From Phaeosaccion multiseriatum (lineage: Eukaryota; Ochrophyta, other classes), in the NCBI GenBank assembly GCA_965112735.1, contig OZ218961.1, positions 2,356,001 through 2,420,000 of the forward strand: a stretch of 64,000 bases of DNA. Direction: 5' to 3'. Numbering within the stretch: position 1 is the first letter of the stretch; each line of letters starts with the position of its first letter. The notes under the pieces were generated by a model. The model saw only the letters and a program-made list of their open reading frames with translations, was not told where the DNA came from and did no database searches. This document shows positions 1-12,381 of this stretch, in pieces. The translations under genes and the position numbers were made by a program.

Positions 1-126
1 AAAGAAACAACTCTTTACTGTAGGGCTTTTGGCGGTTGGCAGGGTTGCTTGCGTCAAGGCCCCTGACTTACGAGAACTGTGTGACTGGATCAATCGCAGA
101 CTGGCTTCAAGAGCCGGGCCGTCGTC

Positions 127-2826
127 ATGAAGGAGGAGCAGCGAGACGAGATGGATGTGTCGGATGCCATGATGGATGATGGCGTCGGCCTCAGCGACGT
201 GGAAGACGGGAGCCTGGTGGTGCGTATTCCCGTATTTCTCTGTACGACCTTCAACCTCGTCACCTCATCTTGTTGCACTTGCAACACACCCCGCGCTGCC
301 CGTCCCTTTCAGAATGAAGCTCTCATCTGCAGATTTCTGAGTACCTTCGGTGAAGGCTACGCCGAAATGGAGGAGAGTGTGCGGTCGGTGGACCGCCTGA
401 GCCTCGACACGGACGAGGAGGAAATGGAAGACGAAGGTGCAATCGTCGTATGGCTCTACACTTTTTCCCGCTTTATCTGCTCCTGAAGCCCCTTCCCCCC
501 CCCACCGTCCCTCTTCCCACCAACAGTGGAAGTCACCGTGGCGGAAAGGCTCCGCTTGCGTGCCGGCGAGACGCTGTTCGATTTATCTTGTACCCCCCCG
601 AACGCCGACGTCATGGTTCGGTATGGGCTGGCAGGAGTAGTGTCTTGCGTCCTTGATGAGACTCGGGGCGGAACGGCGGAGGGACGGGCCCCTGCACAGG
701 TAGGGGCACGTCATATGAGGACCGTTGTCCAATGTATCACGCAGCCTAGCGCCCGAACGTCGCTCGATGGACCTCGCGTCTCAGCATGCCCCGCTCTGCT
801 TTGTTTCACCTTGCTTTTTGCTTTTGCCTTTGCTTTGCTTGCTTTGCTTGCTTTGCCTTGCCCCTTGCCTTGCCCCTTGCCTTGCCCCTTGCCTTGCCCT
901 GGGGTGCTGCGGCAGGTGACATCCATGTCCGAGACGATGGCCCTACGGTTACAAGAGATCGCCCTCGGCACTGCCGCCAATTGCGCTTCCCACACCGACC
1001 TAGTTAGGAGACTGCTCGGGACTGAGGTGTATGTAGAGCCAGGGAATAGTAGTGGTGGAGGGCAGGGGCAGCAAGCGGCTGATACGACTACCACCACCAG
1101 CAGCAGCAGCAGCAGCAGCGGTGCGGCTCCACCGCCACCGGACCCTTCAGCAGAAGACTCTGCGGAGTACCACCCTTCCTTACCGCCACCTCACCCTGTT
1201 GCTGTGAGCACAGTAGCGCCAGCACCACCACCAGAGCCTCGGCCGATGGTGGTCGCGTACAGACAAGATGCCAACTTCGCTGCTCAGCTGCTCATCACTC
1301 TGCACACGTGCGAAGACCCGTGCTGTCTGCGTGAACTGCTCCGCCTCTTCTGTTCTGTGATTCAGTTCGCACCCCGTGAGACATGCGCTTTGTGTGAGGG
1401 CCTTCGCGCCCCGGACTCTCTGCGCCTGTTGGCCTTCATCCTTCAGAACTCGCTCAATGCTTCGCTACTGGCCAGAGCGTGTCAGTTTGCCTACCTTCTA
1501 ATGTTCTTCTATGGGAAGGAGGTCATAGTGCGTCTGCTGCGACCTCCGTCGATTTCGGAGCAAGGAGGAGGAGGGGGGGGAGGAGGAGAAGGAGAAGGAG
1601 GAGGAGTGGGAGGAGGAGGAGGAGGGGGGGGAGGAGGAGAAGGAGGAGAAGGAGGAGGAGTGGGAGGAGGAGGTGGAAGTGCGGCACTAGCGGCAGCAGC
1701 AGCAGCCGCCGCCGCAGCCGCAGCAGCAGGAGCAGGCGCAGCAGTTGGTGATTCGCCGGGTGCTTCATCTACCATGCCGCCTGCGGTGTCGCTCTCATCG
1801 ATCAATCAAGGCATTGATACCATACTGGTGAGGAGAGGCGGGGAAAGTTGCATGGATATCGTACAGGGGAAACAGTGGTACCACACCAACGAGGGAGGGA
1901 CAAGCGTTGAATAGAGGCATTGATGTAAGAAGAGTCTGCGTAGGAAGGCGACAGAGTATGTGTGCGTGTGTGTGTCTGTGTGTGTCTCTGTGTGTCTGTG
2001 TGTGTGTTGTGTGTGTATTGTGTGTGTGTGCGTGTGTGCATGTCTGCGTGTCTGTGTGTGTACGTGTGTATATGTGTGTCTGGTATGTGTGTATACGTGT
2101 GTGTACGTGTGTGTATGTCTGCGTGTCTGTGTATATGTGTGTGTGCATGTGTCTGTTTGTGGTATGTGTGTGTGTACGTGTGTGTGTGTGGTATGTGTGT
2201 ACGTGTGTGTGTGGGGTATGTGTGTACGTGTCTGTGTGGGGTATGTGTGTACGTGTGTGTGTATGTCTGTGTGTATATGTGTGTGTGTGGTATGTGTGTA
2301 CGTGTGTGTGTATGTGTGCTCATGACATGGAGAGAGTCGCTCGCCCTTACTGCGCAAGCTCACGCCTTTATTGCTCAAGGTAACGCCCCCCTCATAACGG
2401 ACTTCAATGACCTCTTTCTTCCTACCTACCTCTCCCCCATCTCTCCTCAATGACCTCTTTCTTCCTACCTACCTCTCCCCCATCTCTCCTTTGTTTGTCT
2501 TTTCCATTTGTAACGCCCTTCCCCCCCCTTTGTTCTCTTCCCTGTCTCCTTTGAATCGCTCTTTGTTCGCCCCCCTCTCTCGCCCTTCTCATGCGCATGA
2601 AGGTGGACGTGTTGTCTGAGCGAAAGGAAGACCTTTCATACGAGCAGCTCGGGGCGGAGAGCGGTCTGGACTACCTCTTGAGGTGCTTCGAAGTTATCGA
2701 GTGTTATGCAGCAGACGAGGAAGAGGAGGAGGACGAGGACGAGAAAGATGGCGAGAAGAGGGCGGCACCAGCACCAGCACTAGCAGGACCTCAAGGTGAG
2801 AACGAGAGAATGTGTGTGTGAGGGAG

Positions 2827-2896
<70 letters not shown>

Positions 2897-4528
2897 ACAT
2901 GTACATAGAAAGAGAGAAGAGACAGAGAGCGACATATTGGCGCTACACTTGGTGGCGATCCTTCTTGCGCGGCCGCCTTTTGTTGCGTGCATGTGCTTGC
3001 GCGCATGTGCTCTATTCGAACTGTCGCGCACAACGACCAATACTTAATTGCTTACGTAACCCTCTCTCCCTCTGCCTCTCCATCTCTCTGTCTCTTGTTG
3101 ACTGCTTATCCATCCTGTGGGGGTTGCTGTCTCATACGGCCGCGGCGGACAGCAGAAAATGCGGCTCCTCCTCCTCATCCTCCTCCTCCCCCTCCCATCC
3201 TTGCGAATGGTGCAACTCACCCGAATGGAGTCGATGCCACTACCACCGCCACTACCACCGCCACTACCACCGCCACTACCACTGCCACTACCACCGCCAC
3301 TACCACCGCCACTACCGCTCGTCTCACCCGCCTCAGGATGTGCCGCGAGCTCGCGCTACTGCTGGACCCCTTCGGCTTGCCCCCACGAACTCAGCGAGCC
3401 GCTCTCATATCCCTGGGGACATGCCTCAGAGAGCCTGAGGACATTGACCACGCCTTGGCCGTTGAGGTAAGGAGGTGAAGCAAATGCGGCAGTCATGGCC
3501 GTACGGGTATGGGGGTAGAGGTCATGCAACCACAGAGGCTTCGTTAAGACTATCGTAGAGGGCGTGGTGAGAGCGGAGGAGGGGTGTACATAGGGTATGA
3601 CTTGCTTCGTTCCCGACCATGTTCAACATGGTATAGGGTATGACTGACTCCCGTCCTCTGATACCCTGGCGTGACAGTGGGTAGTCATCACAAACGTTGT
3701 GGTTCCCCCTCACTTTCCTCTCTTCTCGTATCTCTCTCTCTCTCTTCTCTCTCTCTCGCTCTCTCTCGCTCTCTCTCTCTCCTCTCTCCCCATCTCCCTC
3801 TCTCCCTCTCTCATTCTTCTCTCTGTCTCCCTCTCTCTCCCTCTCTCCTTCTCCACCCCCTCTCCCTCTCTCCCTCTGTACTCTCTCTCTCTCTACCCCC
3901 CTCTCTCCTTTCCACTAATACCTGCCCTCTTCCTTCCTTTCCCCCTCCTTTTCCCCCGGCGGTAGGGACGGCAACAAAAGCCGGACAATCAGACCGAGAG
4001 GGACGATGTAAGCAACCATGACCACCCAGACTCAGAGCCCTTCTCCACACGGCAGGCACGCCGGCGGTCGAGCTTCTTTGAGGGGGTGTTCAGTCTCCTT
4101 CCCTTCCAGCGGGAAGACCAGGCGCTGGAGGAGGAGGCGTCCACCCTGCAGGCCGTGGTGACGGTGGTCGAGTTGGCGGGGAGGGGCAAGTCCCTCGCCA
4201 TCAAGGAGGTGGGTTGGTGATACAGCAGGGCACAGTGCAGAGCAGTTAGTGCTACAGGCCAAGTTTGTGTAGGGCAGGGCAGGGTAGGGTAGGGTAGGGC
4301 AGCAGTAGTTTGTATTTTGCTTGGAGACAAGACACAGGGAGCATTCGTACTGAAACTGAAACCATTTAACCTGCCTTCATGTGATGTGATTCATTTGGCT
4401 TTCAGCAGTTATCAACAAGATCGATATCGAAGCTTCTGTGCTTGCTTGAGGTCAATGATCCAAAACTCGAATTCTCCCCCCGGTATCCCCTCTCCCCCCC
4501 TATCTCTCCCCGTCACCTAAGAAACTGA

Positions 4529-4572
<44 letters not shown>

Positions 4573-4829
4573 CACCACAGGCCCTCGCCACGGCCTTGTC
4601 TGCCTCCACAGGGGGGGTCCAATTCGCCGTAGAGCACTGTAGGGGATTGCAGAGAGACGTGGAGGGGCGGGGGGGTGGGGTTGAAGACTTGCTACCCCTC
4701 CTCCGTCGGTTGGTAAAGGCCCTTGAAACCGTCGCCAGGGAGTCAGCGCAACACGAGGACAGCAACGCCGCCACCAGCCTCGCTATTCTACAGCAGTGCG
4801 AGGCCTCACTGCTGCAGGCTCCTGCCTAA
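127..4829 (+). CDS. SAAL1: SAAL1-like ARM-fold protein (8 exons, 765 aa)
   Basis: Exons joined by phase: 127-219, 313-436, 527-699, 916-1827, 2603-2795, 3156-3466, 3966-4208, 4581-4829. Every intron is GT-AG and the sum is 766 codons including the stop. An acidic N-terminus leads into a helical core that follows the order of the animal SAAL1 family: a segment with ETLFDLS and GVVSCVLDE, one with LQEIALGTAANC, one with LLITLHTCEDPCCLRELLRL, and one ending in FFYGKEVIVRLL. This reads as armadillo-like helices. Low-complexity inserts interrupt it: Ser/Pro, a Gly/Glu run (1561-1680), poly-Ala, and a Thr/Ala repeat (3238-3320). The biochemical role of SAAL1 is poorly known (animal SAAL1 is linked to cell proliferation). 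The start is the first ATG after an in-frame stop at 82, but a further 5' exon outside the window cannot be excluded. The structure is firm; the family call is pattern matching. Confidence 0.62.
800..899. repeat. Intronic GCTTT / TTGCCTTGCCCC tandem repeat
   Basis: The 3' half of SAAL1-like intron 3 is a run of GCTTT-type units passing into perfect 12-bp TTGCCTTGCCCC units just before the acceptor. Confidence 0.85.
1950..2325. repeat. Degenerate GT-rich repeat in SAAL1-like intron 4
   Basis: About 370 bp of interrupted GT repeat with GTATGTGTGTACGTGTGT sub-units, inside the 775-bp intron 1828-2602. The rest of the intron carries two copies of a CCTACCTACCTCTCCC-type segment (about 2410-2490). 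Confidence 0.85.
4211..4229 (+). repeat. Copy of dispersed TTGGTGATACAGCAG motif (intronic)
   Basis: The core motif occurs here right after the donor of SAAL1-like intron 7 (GAG followed by GTGGGTTGGTGATACAGCAG). The same core recurs elsewhere in coding exons. Confidence 0.7.
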
Positions 4830-5206
4830 AGTCGCACTGGTGTAAGGAGGTAGTTGGGTACGTTGTTGTTTTGTTCGCTTCATTTCGCTTACCCACCGAT
4901 TATGGACGCACAGTTTTTTTTTGAAGGGCTGGGGAGAGTACGTACACGCTCTTCTTCGCTACTGCTGTCCGTCCACACACACCAACGACTAACCTTTATT
5001 ATAATTATATATACAGTTTTTTTTTTTGTGTATTTACATATTTACAAAATATCAAAGAGACAGTGTGGCTCCTCTAATTCACATCATCCTCCTCCGGCTG
5101 TGGCAGAGGTACGTGAGCACCGACCGGGTGAAGAAGGTTAGCAGACAGCGTAAGTCTCTCCTCTGGTCTCTCCCCACACCCCCCCCTTCCTCCTCGCCCA
5201 CCCCTT
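4830..5206. other. Tail-to-tail intergenic region
   Basis: Spacer between two convergent genes. It contains an AT-rich stretch (about 4998-5060) with poly-T that suits polyadenylation signals of the minus-strand gene and AATATC/TTTACA-type signals of the plus-strand gene. I see no supported gene here. Confidence 0.5.
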
Positions 5207-6966
5207 TCAAGACAGGCCCACCAGCCTCTCCCCCCCGTCGTCGTCGTCGTCGTCGCCGCTGTGTAAGTTGAAGTAATACTTCTGTTGGAAGGTTGAGTTG
5301 GGCTCGAGACCGCTGTCCACCGGAGCGTACTGATACACAAGTGCCGCATGTTCCTCTTCCCACGAGGAAAACGCCCTTGCCCCCGCTGCCGAGCAGCTGT
5401 CACCCCCCCTCTCCTTCCTCCTGTCGCTTCGTCTGCTCTTCCAGCTGCCAGCCTCGCCACCTCTGCTTTCATCACCGCTGCTGCTACTACCGCTGCTACT
5501 GCCCGCCTTTCTCGTCAAGTCAACAAAGAAGTCCGCCAAGTATCGCGACACATCACGGGCAGCGGGGGTATGCACAATGCCACTGCCCGCCTCCCTCCAC
5601 TCAAACACAGGCTTCTCCGGGTGAAACTGCACCGCGAACACAGGAAGGTTGATCCCCTCCACTATCGACACAAACTCCAACCCCTCTCGATCGAAACTCG
5701 TGGCCAGCAGCCGGAAGGTGTCCGTCAAGCCAGCGTCAGCGTGAAACTGTTCCAAGGAGAAGCCAAAGTGATGGGCGTGGTAGGCCAATGCCTGAGTGGC
5801 GAGCAAGTGCATCGACCGATCTGCGCCGAAATTGTCGGAGTTGAACATTACGCTCTTCACCACTCCTCCTGTTGCCGCTGAATCACCACCTGCTCCTCCT
5901 CCAGCGGCGGCTGCTGCTGATGCTGACGCTAATGCTGGTGCCTCCGCTCCTCGGCTGTCGCCGTCACCCTCCAGTTCCCCCCCTTTCCCACTGCCACTGC
6001 CACTGCCACTGCCACTGACTCTGCCATTCCAATGAGTGACATCATGAGCATCACCGGGGTCTTCCTTGACGAAGTTTGTCACGAGCGAGATTTCGTCCGC
6101 GTCCATGTCCGATCGAACCGCGTCGTCTGCAAATACCGTGAGAATAACCTCGAACCCCAGACAAATGCCCATGACAGGGAAGTAGTCATCGTCTAGCGAG
6201 TTGACTCTCACCGCGTAGTCCAAAATGGTCTGCGCGTTGTGGTGGTGGTAGTTTGAGGTTGTGGTGAGGGGATGAGGTGGGTTGTAGGTTCCAGTCAGAG
6301 TCAAAGCGGCGAGAGAGAGAGAGACATAAAGGGCAGATGGGAGGGGCATACGTCTTGACTGCACTTTTTCTTAAAGCCCTTTACTTTCCTCCCGCCCTTC
6401 TGTCTCCTCTATTTCCCCACAGCGAGCGCTCCTTCGGGCTATTTTCGAGCCACCCCCACTCGGAAACTCGTCCCGTCCGTCCTCCCTTCCCCCCTTGCTG
6501 ATTTCCCCTTACCCTCACCCACCTTGGCTGTTCGGTAGTAGACATGGTGCTCGTCAAAGTAAACAGAGCCGCCTGTGAAGAGCACGCCCTGTACCTTGCT
6601 CAGCAGCTCCTCCACCTCTGCGGGAGACAATGAGTAGTCCAGCGGGGCCACGCGCCCCCCTGCTGCCTCTACCCACTTGACATAGGACGCTGCCATGTAC
6701 GATGCTCCGTCCTCGGGGGCGCTCTTGTCCCTGGGAATTGTCAAAATGGCGATAATCGGTCGATCGTTGCGAGGACACCCATCGTCATGATCATGCGTCC
6801 CGCTGCTGCTGCCCCTGCTTCTTGCTTTCCCACCGCCATACCCGCTTCCTCGCTCGTGGCTGCTGGCGGCGTCATTACTGCGTGCGATGTCGAGAGACCC
6901 AGCGCATGCGGCTACGAGCACAGAGAAAAGAAGGGGGAGAAGCGACGCCCCCTTCGCCCACCACAT
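5207..6966 (-). CDS. GGH: Gamma-glutamyl hydrolase, secreted (peptidase C26; 2 exons, 488 aa)
   Basis: Exons 6966-6523 and 6229-5207 join in phase 0. The protein removes gamma-linked glutamates from folyl- and antifolyl-polyglutamates. The start was chosen at 6966 because it opens with a textbook signal peptide (MWWAKGASLLPLLFSVLVAA); an upstream in-frame ATG at 7059 would bury it. Family landmarks: RPIIAILTIPRD at the start of the fold, VLFTGGSVYF, the nucleophile elbow GICLGFE (Cys about residue 171), AYHAHHFGFS, and VQFHPEKPVFEW carrying the catalytic His. C26 enzymes act in lysosome/vacuole or outside the cell, which fits the signal peptide. A Gly-Ser/Ala low-complexity insert (about 5880-6020) sits in a loop after the nucleophile. 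The protein is longer than animal GGH (about 320 aa) because of that insert, a Ser/Gly-rich N-terminal linker and a C-terminal tail. Confidence 0.93.
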
Positions 6967-7263
6967 TGGAGACTTAAAAACACCTATATCTGTAGAGCTT
7001 GAGAAGCGGCACCTCAGCAGAGGGAGAGGGTCTGTTGAGAGCGAACTCCAGAGGTCCAAGCGGGAAGTGGATGACTATAATGGCCCGTCGGGGCAAGCAC
7101 GGAGGTACATATACATATTACCCCCTTGGGGCAAGTTGTCATGTCAATTGTCAGTTGTCAGTTGTCAGCTCGCACTATTCACAGATGACGTTCTACCACC
7201 AACTGCTATCTCGACGTTTCACGACTGAGAAAGGAGGAGGATAAATGAGGGCATGAGGACGCT
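6967..7263. promoter_or_regulatory. Head-to-head intergenic promoter region
   Basis: 297 bp separate the divergent starts of the gamma-glutamyl hydrolase (-) and the IQ/WW protein (+). Both promoters must lie here or overlap the 5' ends. A local TTGTCA/GTTGTCAG repeat (7136-7168) is visible; no TATA box is convincing. Confidence 0.5.
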
Positions 7264-9590
7264 ATGGTGAGCATGGTGCCCTACCCACGCACAGGGAATA
7301 AGCCTACAATAGCTATAGATGGAAGGGCTGCCCGAAAACACAAACTCGAAGGATGGAAGCGGCCGCCGAGGAGGAAAAGGCGACAGCCTGGAGGAGGGTG
7401 GGAGAGAGACAGGGACAGCCGGATCCTGAAGAATGGGCCTCTTGATCTGCAGGCGGCACTACGTCAAACCTGGCACAACCCAGAGTATCTGCAGGAGCAG
7501 CAGCGGCAGCGCAGGAGAATCACACTGCCGGCAGGAGTCTTGCAGCTTCCTCCGATTGCGAGCGTCGGTGAGGTTGATGCTCAAGACCCTCCTCAGCGAG
7601 AGAGCATAGCGCCGGACCCAGTTGATTCGACTGAGAAGGGAGGAGAGAGCCTGTGCAGGAGCTCGGCTCCCATCGAATCGACGTCCAAGCCACGCCACCA
7701 GCAGCTGCAGCACGGGTGGGACGAGTGGGAGGCCCTGCAAAGCAGGGTAGACGACTTTGACATTTCAGTCTACATGAAGCCATCGAAGGTGGAACAGCTC
7801 ACACGGGACGATGATGCGCTCCTCGAGAACCCACTCGCCACAGCTCGAGCTTTACGGCACGCGCCAAACCAGCCCAACCAGAAGCAGGACCAGCAAGAGC
7901 AGCAGTTGGTGGTACGCGAGCAGCAGCAGCAGCAGCAGCAGCAGCCGCAACGGCAGCAAAAGCAGGGTTGGGACACTGCCGCTCATCATCTTGACCACTT
8001 CGCGGAGCTGGAGCGTCGGTTTAGGAGGGGTCTGCAGCGACAACAGCTGGACCTTCGTCTGCCTGGGCCGATCGGCAGGATGGCCTTCGACGATGCTTGC
8101 AACGCCGACATTCACGGCAGTCAGGCCCTGATACGGCAGCTCCACAAGCAGCTGGTGAGTAAGGGTGTTTCTTGAGTCGGCGGGAATAGGGTCGTGACTG
8201 CTTTTGGAGTGAAGTCGAGACAAAGAGGAGGTGTCGCAGGGGAGGGGTGCGTTGCCCAAACGAAGGTACTTTACTTACTTCCATAGTGTTACTCTACCTC
8301 GTGGGCTCCCTCTTTCCGTAGGTACGAGGGCGGCGCCTCCTGTCAAAAGCCACCGCCAAATACAAGCTGAGGACAGACATCGAGGCGAAAGCCACCCACG
8401 GAGGCGTCGTGGGTCAAGTCCACCCCTTGCTGCCTGGTGGGAGAAGGAGAGGGAGGAGAAGGAGATGGCGTCACCCACTATCAGAGGCAGAAGCAGCGGC
8501 AGAGAAGGTAAAGGCGGCCGCCGCGGCTCTCCACCCCCTTCTCGTGGTGGGTGCTAGAAAGTTTGAGGAAATTAATCGGGTGGAGATGTCCCTCGAGGAA
8601 GCCTCCACTCGCCACCTGCACCGCCTGGAAAAGCGGCAGAGGGAGCGGGCAGACTACATTGTCTACTCGGGCATTGTACGGCGCTACGGACCCCTAAGTG
8701 AGATAGACTATCGTATGGCCGACCTCCTGCCCGGAGAGAGTTACACACAGCTCATCCACAGCGCTGCCACAGTGCTTCAGTTGTGGTGGTGGGGGCAGTG
8801 GCCGGAGCGGAGGACGAAGCGGCAAGAGGCATGCCTTCGCATCCAGACCAAGTGGCGCGGGCACTTCGAGCGGAAGCGATGGAAGCTTATCATTCGTATC
8901 CGCTCCAACTTTACAAGTGTGCGGCTGGTGACACACAACTTTGTACGGTGGAAGCACAACGTGGCGCTGTTGGGGAGACACAAACGACTACTCCTGCGCC
9001 TCAAAAACCGACTGCTCTTTACGTACGTAATAGTATGTAACGCTACGTAAGCGTTACATTCGTGCGCGCGTAGGATTGGGTTGGTGGTGGGTAGGCGGGT
9101 AGGCGGGTAGGCAGACAGACATTGAGTACAGTCCTGGAGAGCGGGCTGCGGGGCTTGAATAAGGCCTTCGAACATGGGGCCTCTGCTGACGAAGGCCTCT
9201 CCCCACCTACCCCCCTTCTTGAGATTCATTCATCTCACATGCCCCTGCACCCCCCCTTCTCTCTCTCTCTCTCTCTCTCTGTGTGTATGTCTCTCTTCCA
9301 CTTCCTGTCCTCTGTGTTTATCTGTATATCGCGTCGCTGGTTCCCCCTGCTTCCTTCAACAGAGTCCTGAGCAGTTGGCGCTCCTTCGCCCACAGCAGCG
9401 TCGCCAAGCGGAAGGAATCCGCTGCCGAACATTTCCGCCGCCTCATGTTGGGGGTCCGTCTGAAGTGCTTCCAGGCCTGGGCGGTGTATGCCGAGAGGTC
9501 CATCCTCGTCAAGGCCAAGTATCGCAGGGCTTGTCAAGCACCGCTCTTTGCAAGATGGCGGGCGGCGGCCAGTCAAGCCGTGGCACAAAG

Positions 9591-9647
<57 letters not shown>

Positions 9648-9892
9648 TCTGTGTGTGTGTGTGTCTGTGTGTGTGTGTGTATGTGTGTGGGAGGGAGGGA
9701 GGGTGCATGGATGTGAGGATGTGGGCGCGTGTGTGGGGGGGTGGAGGTGTGTGGGGGTGGGCGTTGCGTGTGCGTGTGCGTGCGCCCGCTTGCATATGCG
9801 AATGGAGTGTTTGCCGGACACCATGACACAAGCCTCTGGCGTGCGTGGCCTAAACCAGCATTGGCTCAGTGCGCCGCCTCCACCTCTCACGT

Positions 9893-9957
<65 letters not shown>

Positions 9958-12347
9958 AGCTGCGTGCCCGCTGCCGTTCGAGCCTACTGCAACTTGACCT
10001 TCCTCCCTCCTTCACGTCGGTACACACGGCTCTCTGCTCTGCTCCCCCCCCCCCCCCCTCCCAGCATCACCATCACGGTGTAACCGACTGCACTTCGCCT
10101 CTCGCCTAACCCAACCCCTTCACCTGACTCTCTTGTCCACGTTGCCGCCCTTTCACCCTGCCCTAGTCTCATTCTTCTCGCGCTTCTGCCGTGCCCTCTT
10201 GTGGTCTACCATGCCTTCTGTCGTCCCCTTCTCATTCCCTCTCTGCCCTGCCTTCTTCCGTCTCTGCCCTGCCTTCTTCCGTGGTCTCTCAGCGATGGTC
10301 TGGGCTGTTGCCAAGCTCGTCGCCCGCCGCCGGAGATTTGCGCAGCAGAGGAAGTACCGCCGAATGCACAGGGCATGCCGGGTGCGTGTGTGCGTGTGTG
10401 CGTGTATGCTTGTGTGGGTGTGTGCGTGTGTGCGTGGGTGCGTGTGTCTCGGATGAAGTAAAAGCTCCAACGAAGAGGCACAGTGAGGAGCAATTGAATT
10501 GAATGGCGTAAACGTGCCACACCGCCCACTCCCCTTACTCTCCACTCTCCACTCTCCACCCCACTCCCTACACCCCCTACTTTTGATGCATGCTCTCCTC
10601 CTCTGACCTGGCGCTTCTTCCTCCCTCTCACTGCCTGTCTGTCTGTGTGCCTGCCTGCTTGTCTGTCTGTCTGCCTGCCTGCCTGCCTGCCTGTCTGCGT
10701 GCCTGCCTTCATGCCTGCTTGTCTGCCTGCCTGCCTTAGGTCTTGCGAAAGATGGTGAAGGGGTGGAAGGGCCGTCAAAGGGCACGAGAGCTCAAGGAGA
10801 ACAGACTGTGTCAAGCCGTGGAGGAGGAGCTGGAGGCGGAGCACGACAAGAGTCTACAGGCCAAAGTAAGGGAGGGAAGGAAGGAGGGAGGGAGGGAAGG
10901 AGGGAGGGAGGGAGATGGGGAGGGAGGGAGGGAGGGAGGGAGGGAGGGAGGGAGGGAGGGAGGAAGGGGTCACTTGCCTTTGTACCCTCCTGTCTCCAAC
11001 ACCTTCTCTGAAGCAGACGAAAGGGGAACTGGCGTTCATAGCTGGGCAGTTCTAGCCACCTCCTCCCATTCATGACACATCGTGACTTGCGGGCAACTTG
11101 AAACTAAAGCAGAGCTCTGCTTGCTACCTACCCTGTAACTGCCGTCTGTCTCACCGCCTGTTCCCTCTCTTCTTTTCCTCTTTCTCCTTCTGCTTTGAAT
11201 CATCACACCCAACATCACCCACCAAGGCGCTCCGGGAGACTCGGCGCCGACAGCAGTTACAGAATCTATTGGATGAGCATCTGCAGGGGGCGAGGGCAGA
11301 GGCCGAAGCCTACCTCCTCAGCAGGGAGGGAAGGGAGGCCATTAAGCAAGGATGCAGGGCAGCGGCAGAAGCAGAGGCAGCAGCCGCGGCGAGAGGAGGA
11401 GGGGGGAGAGGGAGGAAGGGCGGCCCCCTGGGCGGTTTGGCTTCCACCTTCTCTCACTTCTCTACTTTCGGAGGACATGGTCACAGATACGGAGGAGGCT
11501 ACAACGGGAGGGTTGCGGAGTCCGGTTCAGCACCACCTCAGAAAGACGCGGTAAATGACGTCATAGAAGAGCTCGACGCAGAGCTCCTGCGGGCAGAGGA
11601 GGCAGGGGAGGAGGAGAAGAGGCAAGGGGCCGGAGAGGAGGGAGGTGGCAGCGGTGGGGGAGAGGGGGGAGGGGCGTGACGACGCTTGCCGTGGGTGCGA
11701 CTGGTGGTCTTCGTATCAAAGGGCGAGAGTATCTCATGGCAGGAACGAAGAACAAGAAGAACAAGAAGAAGAAGAAGAAGAGCACGTCGCTGTTCTCCAC
11801 CGGAGCGCAGAGGATCCGACGACGGTTCCAGCAGCCAGGACGGAAGCAACAGCAGCGCCAGCAGCAGCAGCGGCAGCAGCAGCAGCAGCAGCAGCAGGGC
11901 AAGGCGCAAACGCTTATGATGGTACCATCCTCCTCCATGATGGCATTGCCTGGATCCGGGGCGATAGAGTTCAGCACCGCTCCGCCTCTCTCCCACCACA
12001 CAAGCAGCCTGAGCACCAACACCAATAGCAGCAGCATGAGCAGTAGCAGTAGTAGTCATGGCAACAAGAGAAAGGATGCCGTGCGTGAGTGGCTCATACA
12101 TCAGCGAATCATGCCCTCCCGTCTTGTGGTGCAGCACGACTTTGAGGCGAAGAACCCGCCCGCCTTCTACTGCCCTCGGTACGGGTGTCAGGCCACCTTT
12201 ACAGAGGCACGCATCTATCGCAGACATGCAGGGGCCGGGGCGGCGGTGGCAGCGGAAGAAGCAGCGGTGGTTGCAGCGGCAGGGGAAGGGGCCGCGGCAG
12301 ATCGAGCGGCAGCGGTGGTCCTTGCGAGCCGGGGAGGAGGAGGAGGA

Positions 12348-12381
<34 letters not shown>

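Noticed and set aside
1802-2453. Cys/Val and His/Thr open frames
   Set aside because: Translations of the intronic GT repeat, inside a phase-confirmed intron.
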